Shown: positions 36,108 to 45,707, counted from the first letter of the stretch. The stretch: DNA of 64,000 nt from JABDMH01 sp965223165 (GCA_965223165.1 CBDCVQ010000017.1:93510-157509); one strand, 5' to 3'. Notes: generated by a model from the sequence alone, not told the origin. Translations and numbers: made by a program.

Positions 36108-36959
36108 ATGAAGGTTGGAATGAACATGCTGCTCTGGACCACGTCGGTGACCGAGGAGCACCTACCTATTCTCGAAGACATCAAAGCTACCGGTTTTGAC
36201 GGCGTGGAGATACCGATTGGAGATGGGGATTTGGCGGACTATCAGGCGATCGGACGCATGTTGTCTAGCCTCGACTTGGGTTGCACGGCAGTGACCTCCA
36301 TTTTTGACGATGGCAATCCCGTCAGCCCGGATCCAGCTATTCGGGCCAAGGCGGTCGATCAACTGAAATGGCGGATAGACATGGGAGCGGCTATGGGGGT
36401 GGACGTGATCGCCGGACCTTATCACTCGGCCTTTGCATCTTTCTCCGGGCATCCTCCTACGGACGACGAACGACAGTGGAGCGCGGAGGTCCTCAGGCAG
36501 GCAGCGGAGTATGCCGGCAGCCTGGGCATCATGCTCACACCCGAATCGCTCAATCGCTTCGAATGCTACCTCTATAACACCCTGGATGAGATCGCGACGC
36601 TGATCGAGGCGGTAGACCACCCCAACTGTGCCATGATATTTGACTCACATCACGCGCACATCGAGGAGAAAGACGCCGGACGATCCATCGAGAAACATGG
36701 CGATCGAATTGCCCATGTGCACATCAGCGAGAGCGATCGCGGTACACCCGGCACGGGCCAGGTGCGCTGGGAGGGGATCTTTCGGGCATTGAAGTCGATC
36801 CAATATGATGGTTGGCTGACGATCGAGGCCTTTAGCCGAAATAATCCGGAGTTTGCCTCCGGGATCAACGTTTGGCGCAATTTTGCCCCGACGTTAGAAG
36901 AGGTGTATCGCGACGGACACAAGTTTATCCGGGATATGTGGGCAAAAGAAACTGTATAA
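36108..36959 (+). CDS. Sugar phosphate isomerase/epimerase, TIM barrel (first copy)
   Basis: A 283-residue xylose-isomerase-like TIM barrel of the D-psicose/D-tagatose 3-epimerase group. From the ATG at 36108 it starts MKVGMNMLLWTTSV as these enzymes do; the longer frame from 35988 is mostly untranslated leader. Metal and substrate ligands probably include the glutamates and histidines in TPESLNRFECY, IFDSHHAHIEE, IAHVHISESDRGTPG and WLTIEAFS. It is the first gene of a three-gene operon with a hydrolase and a second isomerase. Confidence 0.88.
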   Translation: MKVGMNMLLWTTSVTEEHLPILEDIKATGFDGVEIPIGDGDLADYQAIGRMLSSLDLGCTAVTSIFDDGNPVSPDPAIRAKAVDQLKWRIDMGAAMGVDVIAGPYHSAFASFSGHPPTDDERQWSAEVLRQAAEYAGSLGIMLTPESLNRFECYLYNTLDEIATLIEAVDHPNCAMIFDSHHAHIEEKDAGRSIEKHGDRIAHVHISESDRGTPGTGQVRWEGIFRALKSIQYDGWLTIEAFSRNNPEFASGINVWRNFAPTLEEVYRDGHKFIRDMWAKETV

Positions 36960-36969
36960 CACATTGAAG

Positions 36970-37770
36970 ATGGAAGGGTACGCAGACAGCCAAGGGACTC
37001 GCATCTACTATCAGGTCCGGGGCGAAGGCCCCCCGCTCATCCTACTGATGGGATTTGGCGCCGACGGCAATGTTTGGGAAAAGCATGTGGCCGAGTATGA
37101 AAAACACTTTCGGTGCGTGCTGTTGGACAACCGGGGCGTAGGGAAATCAGATGCTCCCCCGGGACCCTATACGACCCAGATGATGGCGGCAGATACGGTC
37201 GCCGTGATGGACACGCTAGGCATAGTGCAAGCCAAGGTCGCAGGCATATCCATGGGCGGGGCCATTGCGCAGGAGCTCGCTCTGGGCTATCCCGATCGAG
37301 TGCAGGCACTGGCCTTGATCAGCACTTGGCCCAGCTTCAACCGCTATGCCAAGACCGTGTATGAAAATCTTAAGAAACTGCGCGTCACCAGCCGGCCAGA
37401 TCACTTCATGGAGCTGCTGCAGCTCTGGATCTTCGCGCCACCGTACTATGAGCAGCATATGGCCGACCTGGAGGCGGGTCAAAAAGCGGCCGCAGAGGCG
37501 AGCCCGCCCCAGACACAGCTGGGATTTGAGGGTCAGCTGGATGCCTGCATCGGACACGACACGGTGGATCGCCTGTCCGACATATCAGTGCCCACACTTA
37601 TTACCATAGGTATGATGGACATCTTTACGCCGCCCGCCTTCTCGCAGACGCTGCATGCAGGTATCCGCGGATCAAAGCTGGTGGAGTTTCCAACCGGAGG
37701 GCATGTCCATCACTGGGAAGATCTGTCCCGCTTTAACGAGGTGACGACACACTTTCTCCTAAACAGCTAA
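36970..37770 (+). CDS. Alpha/beta-hydrolase
   Basis: A 266-residue hydrolase. The nucleophile is S94 in GISMGG; the acid is probably the aspartate in GMMDIFTPP and the base the first histidine in GGHVHHWE. The N-terminal ADSQGTRIYYQVRGEGPPLILLMGFG is typical of carboxylesterases, lactonases and haloperoxidase-like enzymes. The frame also opens at TTG 36964, but the ATG at 36970 is preferred. It lies between two sugar isomerase genes, so a sugar lactone or ester is a reasonable substrate guess. Confidence 0.88.
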   Translation: MEGYADSQGTRIYYQVRGEGPPLILLMGFGADGNVWEKHVAEYEKHFRCVLLDNRGVGKSDAPPGPYTTQMMAADTVAVMDTLGIVQAKVAGISMGGAIAQELALGYPDRVQALALISTWPSFNRYAKTVYENLKKLRVTSRPDHFMELLQLWIFAPPYYEQHMADLEAGQKAAAEASPPQTQLGFEGQLDACIGHDTVDRLSDISVPTLITIGMMDIFTPPAFSQTLHAGIRGSKLVEFPTGGHVHHWEDLSRFNEVTTHFLLNS

Positions 37771-37772
37771 CC

Positions 37773-38585
37773 ATGCCTATTAAAGTCGGATGTGAAACGT
37801 ACACCTGGCAGATGCCGGGAGAGCAGTACAAAGGAAAACTCGAGCACATCATGGCGATCTGCCAGCAGGCGGGGTTTGGAGGTATCGAGCCAGAGAGCAG
37901 CTTTTTGCAGCATCTATCTGATCCCGTCCTGATGCAGGAGGCCCTGGATCGGTGCCAGATGGAGTTGGCCGTGCTTTGTGTCGTGGAGGATTGGCTCCAT
38001 GCCACCGAGACTGCTGCGGAACGGCAGCGAGCCGATGATTGGATCAAGTTTCTAGGACATTTTCCTGGTACAATACTGCTGCTGGTGCAAATGCCGCAGC
38101 AGGATCGCTCGAAGCTCCGAGAGCGACAGGACAACTGCATCGCTTGCGTCAATGATTTTGCCCGCCGAGCCGCCGAAAAGGGAATTGTCTGCTCGTATCA
38201 TCCCAATTCTCCGGAAGGATCTGTGTTCCGGATCGCCTCAGACTACGAAGTGCTTATGGCAGGACTGGATGAGCAGGTGATCGGCTATTGCCCTGATGTA
38301 GGGCACATCGCCAAAGGGGGGATGCAAACCATGGAGGTCTTACGTCAATACCGGGCGGTGACCAACCTGGTACACTATAAGGACATGTATGCAGATGGCC
38401 GGTGGGCCCCTACGGGAGAAGGGGCCATCGATTTGCGGGAGATCACTCAGTATCTCATCGACACCGATTATGAGGGTTGGATCATCATGGAGGACGAATG
38501 TGATGCCGCTATCACCGATCCCGATGCGGTGACCCTCGCGGACGGCCAATACATCGATCGAGTCCTTCGGCCCATGCTCACCTAG
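37773..38585 (+). CDS. Sugar phosphate isomerase/epimerase, TIM barrel (second copy)
   Basis: A 270-residue AP-endonuclease-2/IolE-like TIM barrel. It starts KVGCETYTWQMPG and keeps the expected ligands in FGGIEPESS, CSYHPNSPEGSV, YCPDVGHIAKGG and GWIIMEDEC. It differs clearly from the epimerase at 36108, so the two do different steps. It begins two bases after the hydrolase stop and is followed by a hairpin terminator. Inosose dehydratase or hydroxypyruvate isomerase activity are options within the family. Confidence 0.87.
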   Translation: MPIKVGCETYTWQMPGEQYKGKLEHIMAICQQAGFGGIEPESSFLQHLSDPVLMQEALDRCQMELAVLCVVEDWLHATETAAERQRADDWIKFLGHFPGTILLLVQMPQQDRSKLRERQDNCIACVNDFARRAAEKGIVCSYHPNSPEGSVFRIASDYEVLMAGLDEQVIGYCPDVGHIAKGGMQTMEVLRQYRAVTNLVHYKDMYADGRWAPTGEGAIDLREITQYLIDTDYEGWIIMEDECDAAITDPDAVTLADGQYIDRVLRPMLT

Positions 38586-38604
38586 AGAGGCTCCTATAGA
38601 AAAA

Positions 38605-38632
38605 ATGCCCCGCATCAGATGCGAGGCACTTT
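38605..38632. terminator. Terminator between convergent operons
   Basis: TGCC-C-CGCAT, a three-base loop CAG, then ATGCG-A-GGCA form a stem with one internal mismatch. On the minus strand it is followed by a T-run (the As at 38600-38605), so it mainly ends the leftward barrel gene. It also lies 20 bases after the isomerase stop. Confidence 0.75.
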
Positions 38633-38652
38633 GGTGTACAAGCTTAAGACCT

Positions 38653-39336
38653 CTACAACTGAAACTTGTAACCTATGCCAAATCCAAAACCATGATTCCT
38701 TACGTCCAATTCAATCAAGGGTACATTAAAGGAGTCCATAAAACCTTGCTGATATCTGACATCGGCAAAGAGCTTTCCCTGGGAGGTAGCGTACTCCACA
38801 CCGGCACCGACCACTCCACCGACGTCAAATCGACGATGACCGAGCCCGTCCAGATTAATAGAGGTGTTTGTCAGATTCCAATCCACGAGGAAATCAGCCC
38901 GGGTCTTAATCTTGCCATTTAGGGCGTAGCCAAACTGAGGCCCAGCCGCCAGATAAGCTCCAACCTGTCCCTGTCCAAACTTGTATTTGAACATCACGGG
39001 GACATCCAGGTAGCGCAATCTGGTGTCCACCCGCACGCCCAGGGGTACATCGAGATCAAAGACGTTGATGTCCATATCCTCGGTCACACGAAAGCCTTTC
39101 TCGCGATAAATGATGTCACCGGTGATCGCCATCTGGTCGGAGATGGCATATTCCCCAGCCACGCCAAACTCAAAAGCGGGGAGGTGCTGAAAATCCGGTG
39201 CGATCAGATCAATAAATGATGGCGTACTGACATTACTCAAGGAGCCTCCCACCCGGGGTCCGACATATAGCTGAGCGAAGCCGATTTGACTGATGGTCAG
39301 GATGGTAACCACGATGCTGATTATTCTCTTTTTCAT
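38653..39336 (-). CDS. Outer-membrane beta-barrel protein (PorT-like)
   Basis: A 227-residue exported protein. The signal peptide is residues 1-21, ending GFAQ. The mature part begins LYVGPRVGGSLSNVS and has the strand pattern of the OMP_b-brl_2/PorT-like family, ending in the aromatic-terminal GFGFGIGYKFQL typical of outer-membrane barrels. It is a single gene on the minus strand. Its substrate or structural role is unknown. Confidence 0.85.
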   Translation of the reverse strand: MKKRIISIVVTILTISQIGFAQLYVGPRVGGSLSNVSTPSFIDLIAPDFQHLPAFEFGVAGEYAISDQMAITGDIIYREKGFRVTEDMDINVFDLDVPLGVRVDTRLRYLDVPVMFKYKFGQGQVGAYLAAGPQFGYALNGKIKTRADFLVDWNLTNTSINLDGLGHRRFDVGGVVGAGVEYATSQGKLFADVRYQQGFMDSFNVPLIELDVRNHGFGFGIGYKFQL

Positions 39337-39483
39337 GGCTTGTAGATTTATGATGATTGATTCATCAGGAAGACTTAAGGGAAATGTTAAGGAGTCTCAT
39401 CAAGAAGTTAAAGGCGAAAAGTAGGGTGGAAGACCCCTCACGCATCACTGCTGCCAGGGCAAGGATGCAACAGGCCAAATTGA

Positions 39484-39491
39484 TATCTTTG
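39484..39491 (+). promoter_or_regulatory. TAnnTTTG-type -7 element before P5C dehydrogenase
   Basis: TATCTTTG matches TAnnTTTG and lies 85 bases before the preferred start of the dehydrogenase gene. No clear -33 element is visible. Confidence 0.3.
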
Positions 39492-39576
39492 CTGACAATT
39501 TAGTGGTCACCTAGATCTGCCGCCTGATCGGCAAGGTCCTAGCGTGCCGTATAGGATCAACATAAAACTGAAGGAA

Positions 39577-41205
39577 ATGGCTGACGCAATCTTCGATCTG
39601 CCCATCGCTGTCAATGAACCCGTTCTATCATATGCACCCGGTACACCCGAGAGGGAGTCCATCCGAGAGACGCTGGCAGCGACTAAAGCTGCGCAGTGGG
39701 ACATACCCATGTTTATTGGTGGGCAGGAGGTTCGCACTAGAAAAAAGGTAAAGATCTTCGCTCCCCATAACCTGCATGAGCCCATCGGTACTTATAGTCA
39801 GGGAAATGCCAATCATGTCAGGGCGGCCATACGAGCGGCCATGGCAGCTAAGCCCGCTTGGGAGGCTACGCCTTGGCACGAGCGAGCAGCGATCTTCTTA
39901 CGAGCTGCCGAGCTGCTGGCCGGTCCCTATCGGGCGACCATGAATGCTGCCACCATGCATGGCCAATCGAAAAACATCTTCCAGTCGGAAATCGATGCTG
40001 TAGCCGAATTGGCGGATTTCTATCGCTTCAATGCGCAGTACATGGCAGAGATCTATATGCAGCAGCCAGAGAGCGCAGCGGGCATTTGGAACCGCTTGGA
40101 GTACCGGCCACTGGAGGGTTTCATATTTGCCCTGACCCCATTCAACTTCACTTCGATCGCCGCTAATCTACCCGGGGCGCCGGCATTGCTGGGTAACACA
40201 GTGGTGTGGAAATGTGCAGAGACCCAGATATACTCGGCCCATGTCATCATGGAGATCTTGCGCAAGGCGGGCTTGCCCGATGGAGTGATTAATCTGGTCT
40301 TTGTCGATGGCCCGGCGGCGGGAAATGTCGTTTTTAAACATCCGGACTTCGGCGGACTCCACTTCACAGGCAGCACGGGCGTTTTCCAACTGCTATGGAA
40401 AACCATCGGGGAGAATATTGCAAGATATCGCTCCTATCCTCGCATCGTAGGCGAGACGGGCGGAAAGGATTTTGTGGTGGCGCATGCCTCGGCCGATCCT
40501 AACGAGGTGGCGACTGCGCTGGCGCGTGGGGCCTTCGAGTTTCAGGGCCAAAAGTGCTCGGCGGCTTCCCGAGCCTACATTCCCAAGTCAATGTGGAAAG
40601 AAGTGAGTCGACAGCTTCGGTCCGATCTGTCCTCCTTTCGTATGGGGACACCCGAGGACTTTGGCAACTTTATCAACGCGGTCATTGATGAGCGGGCCTT
40701 TGACAAGATCTCCGGGTACATACGACGAGCGGCCAGGGATAAGGCTGTGCGGGTGGTAGCCGGAGGAGAATACGACAAGTCCGAAGGGTATTTCATCCAG
40801 CCTACAGTGCTGCAGACAAAGGATCCCATGTACCGCACCATGTGCGAGGAGATCTTTGGCCCCGTGCTGACGGTCTATCCCTACGACGAAGCGAAATACG
40901 AGGAGACCTTGTGCCTGGTCGACCAGACCTCGCCTTATGCGCTGACAGGGGCCATCTTTGCCACGGATCGTGCGGCCATCCAGCGTGCGACGGATCTGCT
41001 TAGGCACAGTGCAGGCAACTTCTACATCAACGACAAGCCGACCGGTGCTGTGGTCGGGCAGCAACCGTTTGGTGGAGCACGGGGCAGCGGCACCAACGAC
41101 AAGGCCGGATCCATCCTCAATCTCTATCGATGGCTATCTCCCCGCACGATCAAGGAAAATTTCAATCCTCCATCCGACTATCGCTATCCTTTCTTAGGTA
41201 GTTGA
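39577..41205 (+). CDS. L-glutamate gamma-semialdehyde (1-pyrroline-5-carboxylate) dehydrogenase
   Basis: A 542-residue aldehyde dehydrogenase that oxidises glutamate semialdehyde to glutamate in proline breakdown. The catalytic cysteine is C327 in FQGQKCSAASRAY and the general base E293 in GETGGKDF. The N-terminal VNEPVLSYAPGTPER and the later GAVVGQQPFGGARGSGTNDKAG are markers of the stand-alone P5C dehydrogenase (RocA/PruA type). The start at ATG 39577 is preferred over the upstream GTG at 39544. No proline dehydrogenase is adjacent. Confidence 0.95.
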   Translation: MADAIFDLPIAVNEPVLSYAPGTPERESIRETLAATKAAQWDIPMFIGGQEVRTRKKVKIFAPHNLHEPIGTYSQGNANHVRAAIRAAMAAKPAWEATPWHERAAIFLRAAELLAGPYRATMNAATMHGQSKNIFQSEIDAVAELADFYRFNAQYMAEIYMQQPESAAGIWNRLEYRPLEGFIFALTPFNFTSIAANLPGAPALLGNTVVWKCAETQIYSAHVIMEILRKAGLPDGVINLVFVDGPAAGNVVFKHPDFGGLHFTGSTGVFQLLWKTIGENIARYRSYPRIVGETGGKDFVVAHASADPNEVATALARGAFEFQGQKCSAASRAYIPKSMWKEVSRQLRSDLSSFRMGTPEDFGNFINAVIDERAFDKISGYIRRAARDKAVRVVAGGEYDKSEGYFIQPTVLQTKDPMYRTMCEEIFGPVLTVYPYDEAKYEETLCLVDQTSPYALTGAIFATDRAAIQRATDLLRHSAGNFYINDKPTGAVVGQQPFGGARGSGTNDKAGSILNLYRWLSPRTIKENFNPPSDYRYPFLGS

Positions 41206-41410
41206 ACCTACAGGCAAAGTGATCAGTTAGCCCGGTGAGACTCCTTGTCCGGGCCTCGGGTGTTTGTATGACATGATCTTGGTCGATGGGGCCTTTCCCT
41301 AGGTGGGCATTAGGCTGAAGCTGATCGGTTTTCTGATCTACAGCACCCAGATTTAGCTATTTTCGGTGGATTTTATTTGGTCAACCTTATTCAAAAAACA
41401 GTTCCATTTT

Positions 41411-44400
41411 ATGAAAAGCACCTTTGTATGCTCGCTCATTGCGGCTTTTTGTCTATTGGATGTGGTCGCTTCGGCACAGACGAGTGCCCGGCTCTTCCGA
41501 TATCCCGATGTTTCTAAGACACACATTGCCTTCGCCTACGGAGGCGACATCTGGACCGTACCCAAGGAAGGTGGTGTAGCCTCCAAGCTCAGCTCGCCGG
41601 CAGGCTCGGAGATCGCACCCAAGTTTTCGCCCGATGGAAGCCACATTGCTTTCAGCGGTAACTACGACGGCAATTACGATATCTATGTACTTCCATCCCA
41701 GGGCGGATTGCCAAAGCGGGTGACGCATCACGGCATGCCCGATCGTATCCAGGATTGGTACCCCGACGGGAGCAAGTTGCTCTATACTAGCTCAAAGCAT
41801 AGTGAAAAGCAGCGATTCAGCCAGTTTTACTCCATAGACAAGGGCGGGAGTTTACCCGAGAAACTTCCCATGGCCTACGGCGAGTTTGGCTCGCTCAACG
41901 GTGATGCCACCAAGATCGCATTCACGGACAAGTCCCGGGTGTTTCGCACCTGGAAGCGGTATAAGGGAGGTATGGCTGCCGATATCTTCATCTTTGATCT
42001 GGAGACCTTGGAGTCTGTAAATATCACCAACCACGAGGGCAACGATGAGATGCCTATGTGGCACAAGGACCATGTATACTACTTGTCTGACAAAGGACCG
42101 GAGAACCGCTACAACATTTGGTATTACGATACCAAGACGAAGAAGAATCAGCAGGTCACGAAGTTTAAGGACTTTGACGTCCATATGCCCTCGGTAGGAC
42201 CCGATGAGATGGTCTTTGAAGCCGGAGGCAAGATGTACCTCATGGACCTGTCCAATCACCGGCAAAAGGAGGTGAAGATTGAGGTAGGATCGGACCTGAT
42301 TTCAATCAAACCACGCAAAGAATCGGTCGAGGATTACATCGCTAGCATGGACATCTCGCCCGACGGCAAGCGCGCGGTGGTAGAAGCCCGAGGTGAGCTG
42401 TTTTCCGTGCCGGCAGAGAAGGGTGTCATTCGCAATCTGACCCGTAGCTCGGGATATGCCGAGCGATACCCCGCCTGGTCTCCCAATGGCCGGTACATTG
42501 CCTACTGGAGTGACAAGTCCGGCGAGTATGAGCTGACCGTCCGAGATCAGAAAGAGGGCAATAAAGAACGGAAGATCACCAGCTTTGGCCCGGGTTATCG
42601 ATATCGACTGTTTTGGTCGCCAGACAGCAAGAAGCTGGCCTTTGTGGACCAAACCATGACCATTCAGATCGTCGATGCCCAGAGTGGACAGACCGAGAAA
42701 GTAGATCAGGACATCTCGCTGTTTGAAGGTGGACTGCGAGGATTTGACGTCTCCTGGTCTTCAGATAGCCGCTGGATGGCCTACGACAAGTCGCTCGAGA
42801 ATCAGCAATCAGCGATCTTTATCTACGATACTGAAAGTAAGGAATCCAAGCAGGTGACCTCGGGGTACTACTCGGATATGGCACCGGCCTTCGATCCGGA
42901 TGGCAAGTACCTGTATCTCCTGACCAATCGGTCTTTTCAACCGGTGTATTCCGATTTTGACAACTCGTGGACCTATCCCAACGCTACCCAGCTGGCCGCA
43001 ATTACCCTGCGCAAGGATGTGGCCGCTCCACTTGCCCCGGAGAATGATACGGTGGCCGTTGATGTGGACGAGGAGGAAGACATGGCGTCGGCCGATGGAG
43101 AGGACGGAAACGGGGAGGATGCCGACGAAGAGGGCTCCGATGAAGGAGAAGATACAGACGAGGAGGAAGATGACGATGCGGTGGCCATTGACTTTGACGG
43201 CTTTGAACGGCGACTCACGGTCCTGCCGCCCAGCGCGGGCAATATCGGAGGCCTGGCAGCCGTATCGGGCAAGGTCATCTTCATGCGCGTGCCAAATTCG
43301 GGGTCCGGAGGCGGCCAGCGAGAGGTCAAATATTACGATATCAATGAGCAAGAAGAGCAGACGATCATCTCGGACGTCCGAAGCTACGTGGTAGCATCCA
43401 AGGGTGGCAAGATGTTGGTGCGTACAGGCAATAAGGTAGGGGTCATCGATGTAGCCAAAGGCCAATCATTGGAGGATGCCCTGCCGCTGTCTGAAATGGA
43501 GATGACCATCCATCCACGAGAGGAGTGGAATCAGATCTTCAATGATGCCTGGAGATTCGAGCGCGACTTCTTTTATGACAAGGCCATGCACGGAGTGGAC
43601 TGGATCGGCCTTCGCGAGCAGTACGGAGCCCTGATCGACCATTGCATGAATCGTGCGGATGTCAATTTTGTCATCGGTGAGTTGATCGGTGAGCTAAATG
43701 CATCCCATACCTATCGCGGTGGTGGTGACCAGGAGCAGCCAGCGTCAAAGAGTGTGGGATACCTCGGCGTCGATTGGGCCCAAGAAAGTGGACACTTTAA
43801 GGTGAAGAAGATCGTGCGCGGTGGCGACTGGGATAGTGAGGTGCGTTCTCCGCTAGATATGCCAGGTGTCACGATTGAAGAAGGAAACTATATCCTCGCG
43901 GTCAATGGGGTGGCGCTGAATGAGTACACCGATCCTTGGGGAGCCTTCGAAGGCTTGGCAGGGAAGACCGTCGAGTTGACGTACAATGACAAAGCTTCCT
44001 GGGAGGGGGCGAAGACCGCTATTGTCGAGACGATGCGTAGTGAGACACGCCTCCGCCATCTGGCATGGATCGAGAAGAACCGCAAAGAAGTAGAAGAAGC
44101 CAGCGGGGGCAAGGTAGGCTACATATACGTGCCCAGCACCGGTGTCGGCGGTCAAAATGAACTCGTCCGACAGTTTTATGCCCAGTGGAACAAAGAAGGC
44201 TTGATCGTGGATGAGCGCTTCAATAATGGAGGCCAGATACCTGATCGATTCATTGAACTGCTGGACCGTAAACCCCTGGCCTACTGGGCAGTACGAGACG
44301 GTAAAAACTGGCAGTGGCCACCGGTGGCCAACTTTGGCTCCATGGTGATGCTGGCCAATGGTTGGAGTGGATCCGGGGGCGATGCATTTCCAGATTATTT

Positions 44401-44710
44401 TCGCAAGGCCGGCTTGGGCCCGATTATAGGCACCCGCACCTGGGGTGGTTTGATTGGTATCTCAGGATCGCCTACACTGATCGATGGAGGGGGCGTCACC
44501 GTTCCCACCTTCCGGATGTACAATCCGGACGGGACCTGGTTTAAGGAGGGATATGGAGTGGATCCGGATATTGAGGTCAAGGAAGATCCCACCGAGCTGG
44601 CCAAGGGCAATGATACCCAGCTGAAGGCAGCCATCAAGCAGGTGATGGAGCAAATAAAGAAGAAAGGCCCCATTCATCCGCAGCCTCCCGGCAAGGAGAA
44701 GCGGACCTGA
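41411..44710 (+). CDS. Tricorn-type protease with WD40-like propeller, PDZ and S41 domains
   Basis: A 1099-residue exported protease. After a signal peptide ending ASAQ there are PD40/WD40-like propeller repeats (AFAYGGDIWTVPKEGG, FSPDGSHIAFSGNYDG). An extremely acidic insert follows at about residues 551-590, then a core with GELNASHTYRGGGD (probable catalytic histidine), a PDZ-like part and an S41 peptidase domain. The nucleophile probably lies in GWSGSGGDAFP (near S988). Tricorn enzymes degrade peptides from larger proteases. The start at 41411 is preferred over 41366 because it gives the clean signal peptide. A strong terminator follows. Confidence 0.93.
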   Translation: MKSTFVCSLIAAFCLLDVVASAQTSARLFRYPDVSKTHIAFAYGGDIWTVPKEGGVASKLSSPAGSEIAPKFSPDGSHIAFSGNYDGNYDIYVLPSQGGLPKRVTHHGMPDRIQDWYPDGSKLLYTSSKHSEKQRFSQFYSIDKGGSLPEKLPMAYGEFGSLNGDATKIAFTDKSRVFRTWKRYKGGMAADIFIFDLETLESVNITNHEGNDEMPMWHKDHVYYLSDKGPENRYNIWYYDTKTKKNQQVTKFKDFDVHMPSVGPDEMVFEAGGKMYLMDLSNHRQKEVKIEVGSDLISIKPRKESVEDYIASMDISPDGKRAVVEARGELFSVPAEKGVIRNLTRSSGYAERYPAWSPNGRYIAYWSDKSGEYELTVRDQKEGNKERKITSFGPGYRYRLFWSPDSKKLAFVDQTMTIQIVDAQSGQTEKVDQDISLFEGGLRGFDVSWSSDSRWMAYDKSLENQQSAIFIYDTESKESKQVTSGYYSDMAPAFDPDGKYLYLLTNRSFQPVYSDFDNSWTYPNATQLAAITLRKDVAAPLAPENDTVAVDVDEEEDMASADGEDGNGEDADEEGSDEGEDTDEEEDDDAVAIDFDGFERRLTVLPPSAGNIGGLAAVSGKVIFMRVPNSGSGGGQREVKYYDINEQEEQTIISDVRSYVVASKGGKMLVRTGNKVGVIDVAKGQSLEDALPLSEMEMTIHPREEWNQIFNDAWRFERDFFYDKAMHGVDWIGLREQYGALIDHCMNRADVNFVIGELIGELNASHTYRGGGDQEQPASKSVGYLGVDWAQESGHFKVKKIVRGGDWDSEVRSPLDMPGVTIEEGNYILAVNGVALNEYTDPWGAFEGLAGKTVELTYNDKASWEGAKTAIVETMRSETRLRHLAWIEKNRKEVEEASGGKVGYIYVPSTGVGGQNELVRQFYAQWNKEGLIVDERFNNGGQIPDRFIELLDRKPLAYWAVRDGKNWQWPPVANFGSMVMLANGWSGSGGDAFPDYFRKAGLGPIIGTRTWGGLIGISGSPTLIDGGGVTVPTFRMYNPDGTWFKEGYGVDPDIEVKEDPTELAKGNDTQLKAAIKQVMEQIKKKGPIHPQPPGKEKRT

Positions 44711-44715
44711 TCTCA

Positions 44716-44756
44716 GAAGAAAGGGAGCATGAATCGTCATGTTCCCTTTCTTTTTC
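44716..44756 (+). terminator. Intrinsic terminator after the tricorn protease gene
   Basis: GAAAGGGAGCATGA and TCATGTTCCCTTTC pair over about 14 positions (one G-T) around a four-base loop and are followed directly by a T-rich tract. It begins six bases after the stop codon. Confidence 0.93.
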
Positions 44757-44830
44757 TGTTTCGGCAAGGTCCTCCCTGACAGCCCGTGCTCCTGTGATCC
44801 GCATCAGCGGACGATCAATTTTGCCATGGG

Positions 44831-44851
44831 GTAGTGAGAGGGATTCACTAC
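44831..44851. promoter_or_regulatory. Perfect inverted repeat before the PorV/PorQ-like gene
   Basis: GTAGTGA and TCACTAC are separated by seven bases and lie 23 bases before the preferred start. The arm length and spacing suit a dimeric regulator site or a small mRNA hairpin. No regulator is known for it. Confidence 0.35.
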
Positions 44852-44873
44852 ATTGTTAGGCAATCGACCTTAC

Positions 44874-45707
44874 ATGAACACGCCAAGGTTCTTACCATCT
44901 CTTGCCCTGCTTTGCCTTTGGATGGCCCTGAGTCAAAGGTGCGTCGGGCAAAACATCCTATCGCTAAGTCCCGGTGCACGCGGAGCTGCGCTGGCTAACG
45001 TCAAAACGGTCCACCGGGATGTCCTTGCGGTCTTGGGCAATCAAGCCGGCCTGGCCCATGTCGAGCAGGTCCAGGTTTCGTTGAGCACCGAGCGCCGTTT
45101 CAACCAATCCGGACTCAATTATTATGCGCTCGCTGCGGCCTATCCCAGCACCTGGGGGACTTTCGGCCTCACTATCCAGCATTTTGGCTTTGATGCCTTC
45201 AACGAGAAGCTGTTGGGCTTGGCCTATGGCCGCAGACTTGGCGAGGCACTCAGTATTGGCGCACAATTTGATTATCTGCAAGTACGGATACCCGGCTACG
45301 GCAAAAACTCGACGATGACGGCCGAGCTTGGCCTGCTAGCCAGATTGACAAGCGAGGTGCAAATGGGCTTTCACGTGTATAATATCTTTGAGAGCCAATG
45401 GGTGCAGGAGGAGTTGTTGCCATCGACATTCGGACTCGGGGTTCGATACGAGCCCACCGACAAGGTTTTGGTGGTGGGAGAGGTGGAGAAGGTATCCGAC
45501 TTTGGGGAGAACTTCAAAGTGGGATTGGGTTATCGACTGCATCCCCAGTTGGAGGTATGCGTGGGTTTTACGACCAGGCCATCCTTGGTGACCTTTGGCG
45601 TCGGCTACCGCATGCTGGACGGATTTTCTCTCGATGTGGCTAGTACGGTGCACAGTGCATTGGGTGTGAGTCCCATTGGGAGTATTACTTACAAAGCGAA
45701 GCAGTGA
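44874..45707 (+). CDS. PorV/PorQ-like outer-membrane protein
   Basis: A 277-residue exported protein, signal peptide ending near RCVGQ. The mature start NILSLSPGARGAALANVKTV is the recognisable opening of the PorV/PorQ/FadL-like barrel group of Bacteroidota (type IX secretion helpers and relatives), and the remainder is barrel-like (GLTIQHFGFDAF, GAQFDYLQVRI, VGLGYRLHPQLE). It is shorter than classical PorV, so I leave the role open. The ATG at 44874 is preferred over the TTG at 44853. Its stop overlaps the GTG start of mqnB (GTGA). Confidence 0.75.
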   Translation: MNTPRFLPSLALLCLWMALSQRCVGQNILSLSPGARGAALANVKTVHRDVLAVLGNQAGLAHVEQVQVSLSTERRFNQSGLNYYALAAAYPSTWGTFGLTIQHFGFDAFNEKLLGLAYGRRLGEALSIGAQFDYLQVRIPGYGKNSTMTAELGLLARLTSEVQMGFHVYNIFESQWVQEELLPSTFGLGVRYEPTDKVLVVGEVEKVSDFGENFKVGLGYRLHPQLEVCVGFTTRPSLVTFGVGYRMLDGFSLDVASTVHSALGVSPIGSITYKAKQ

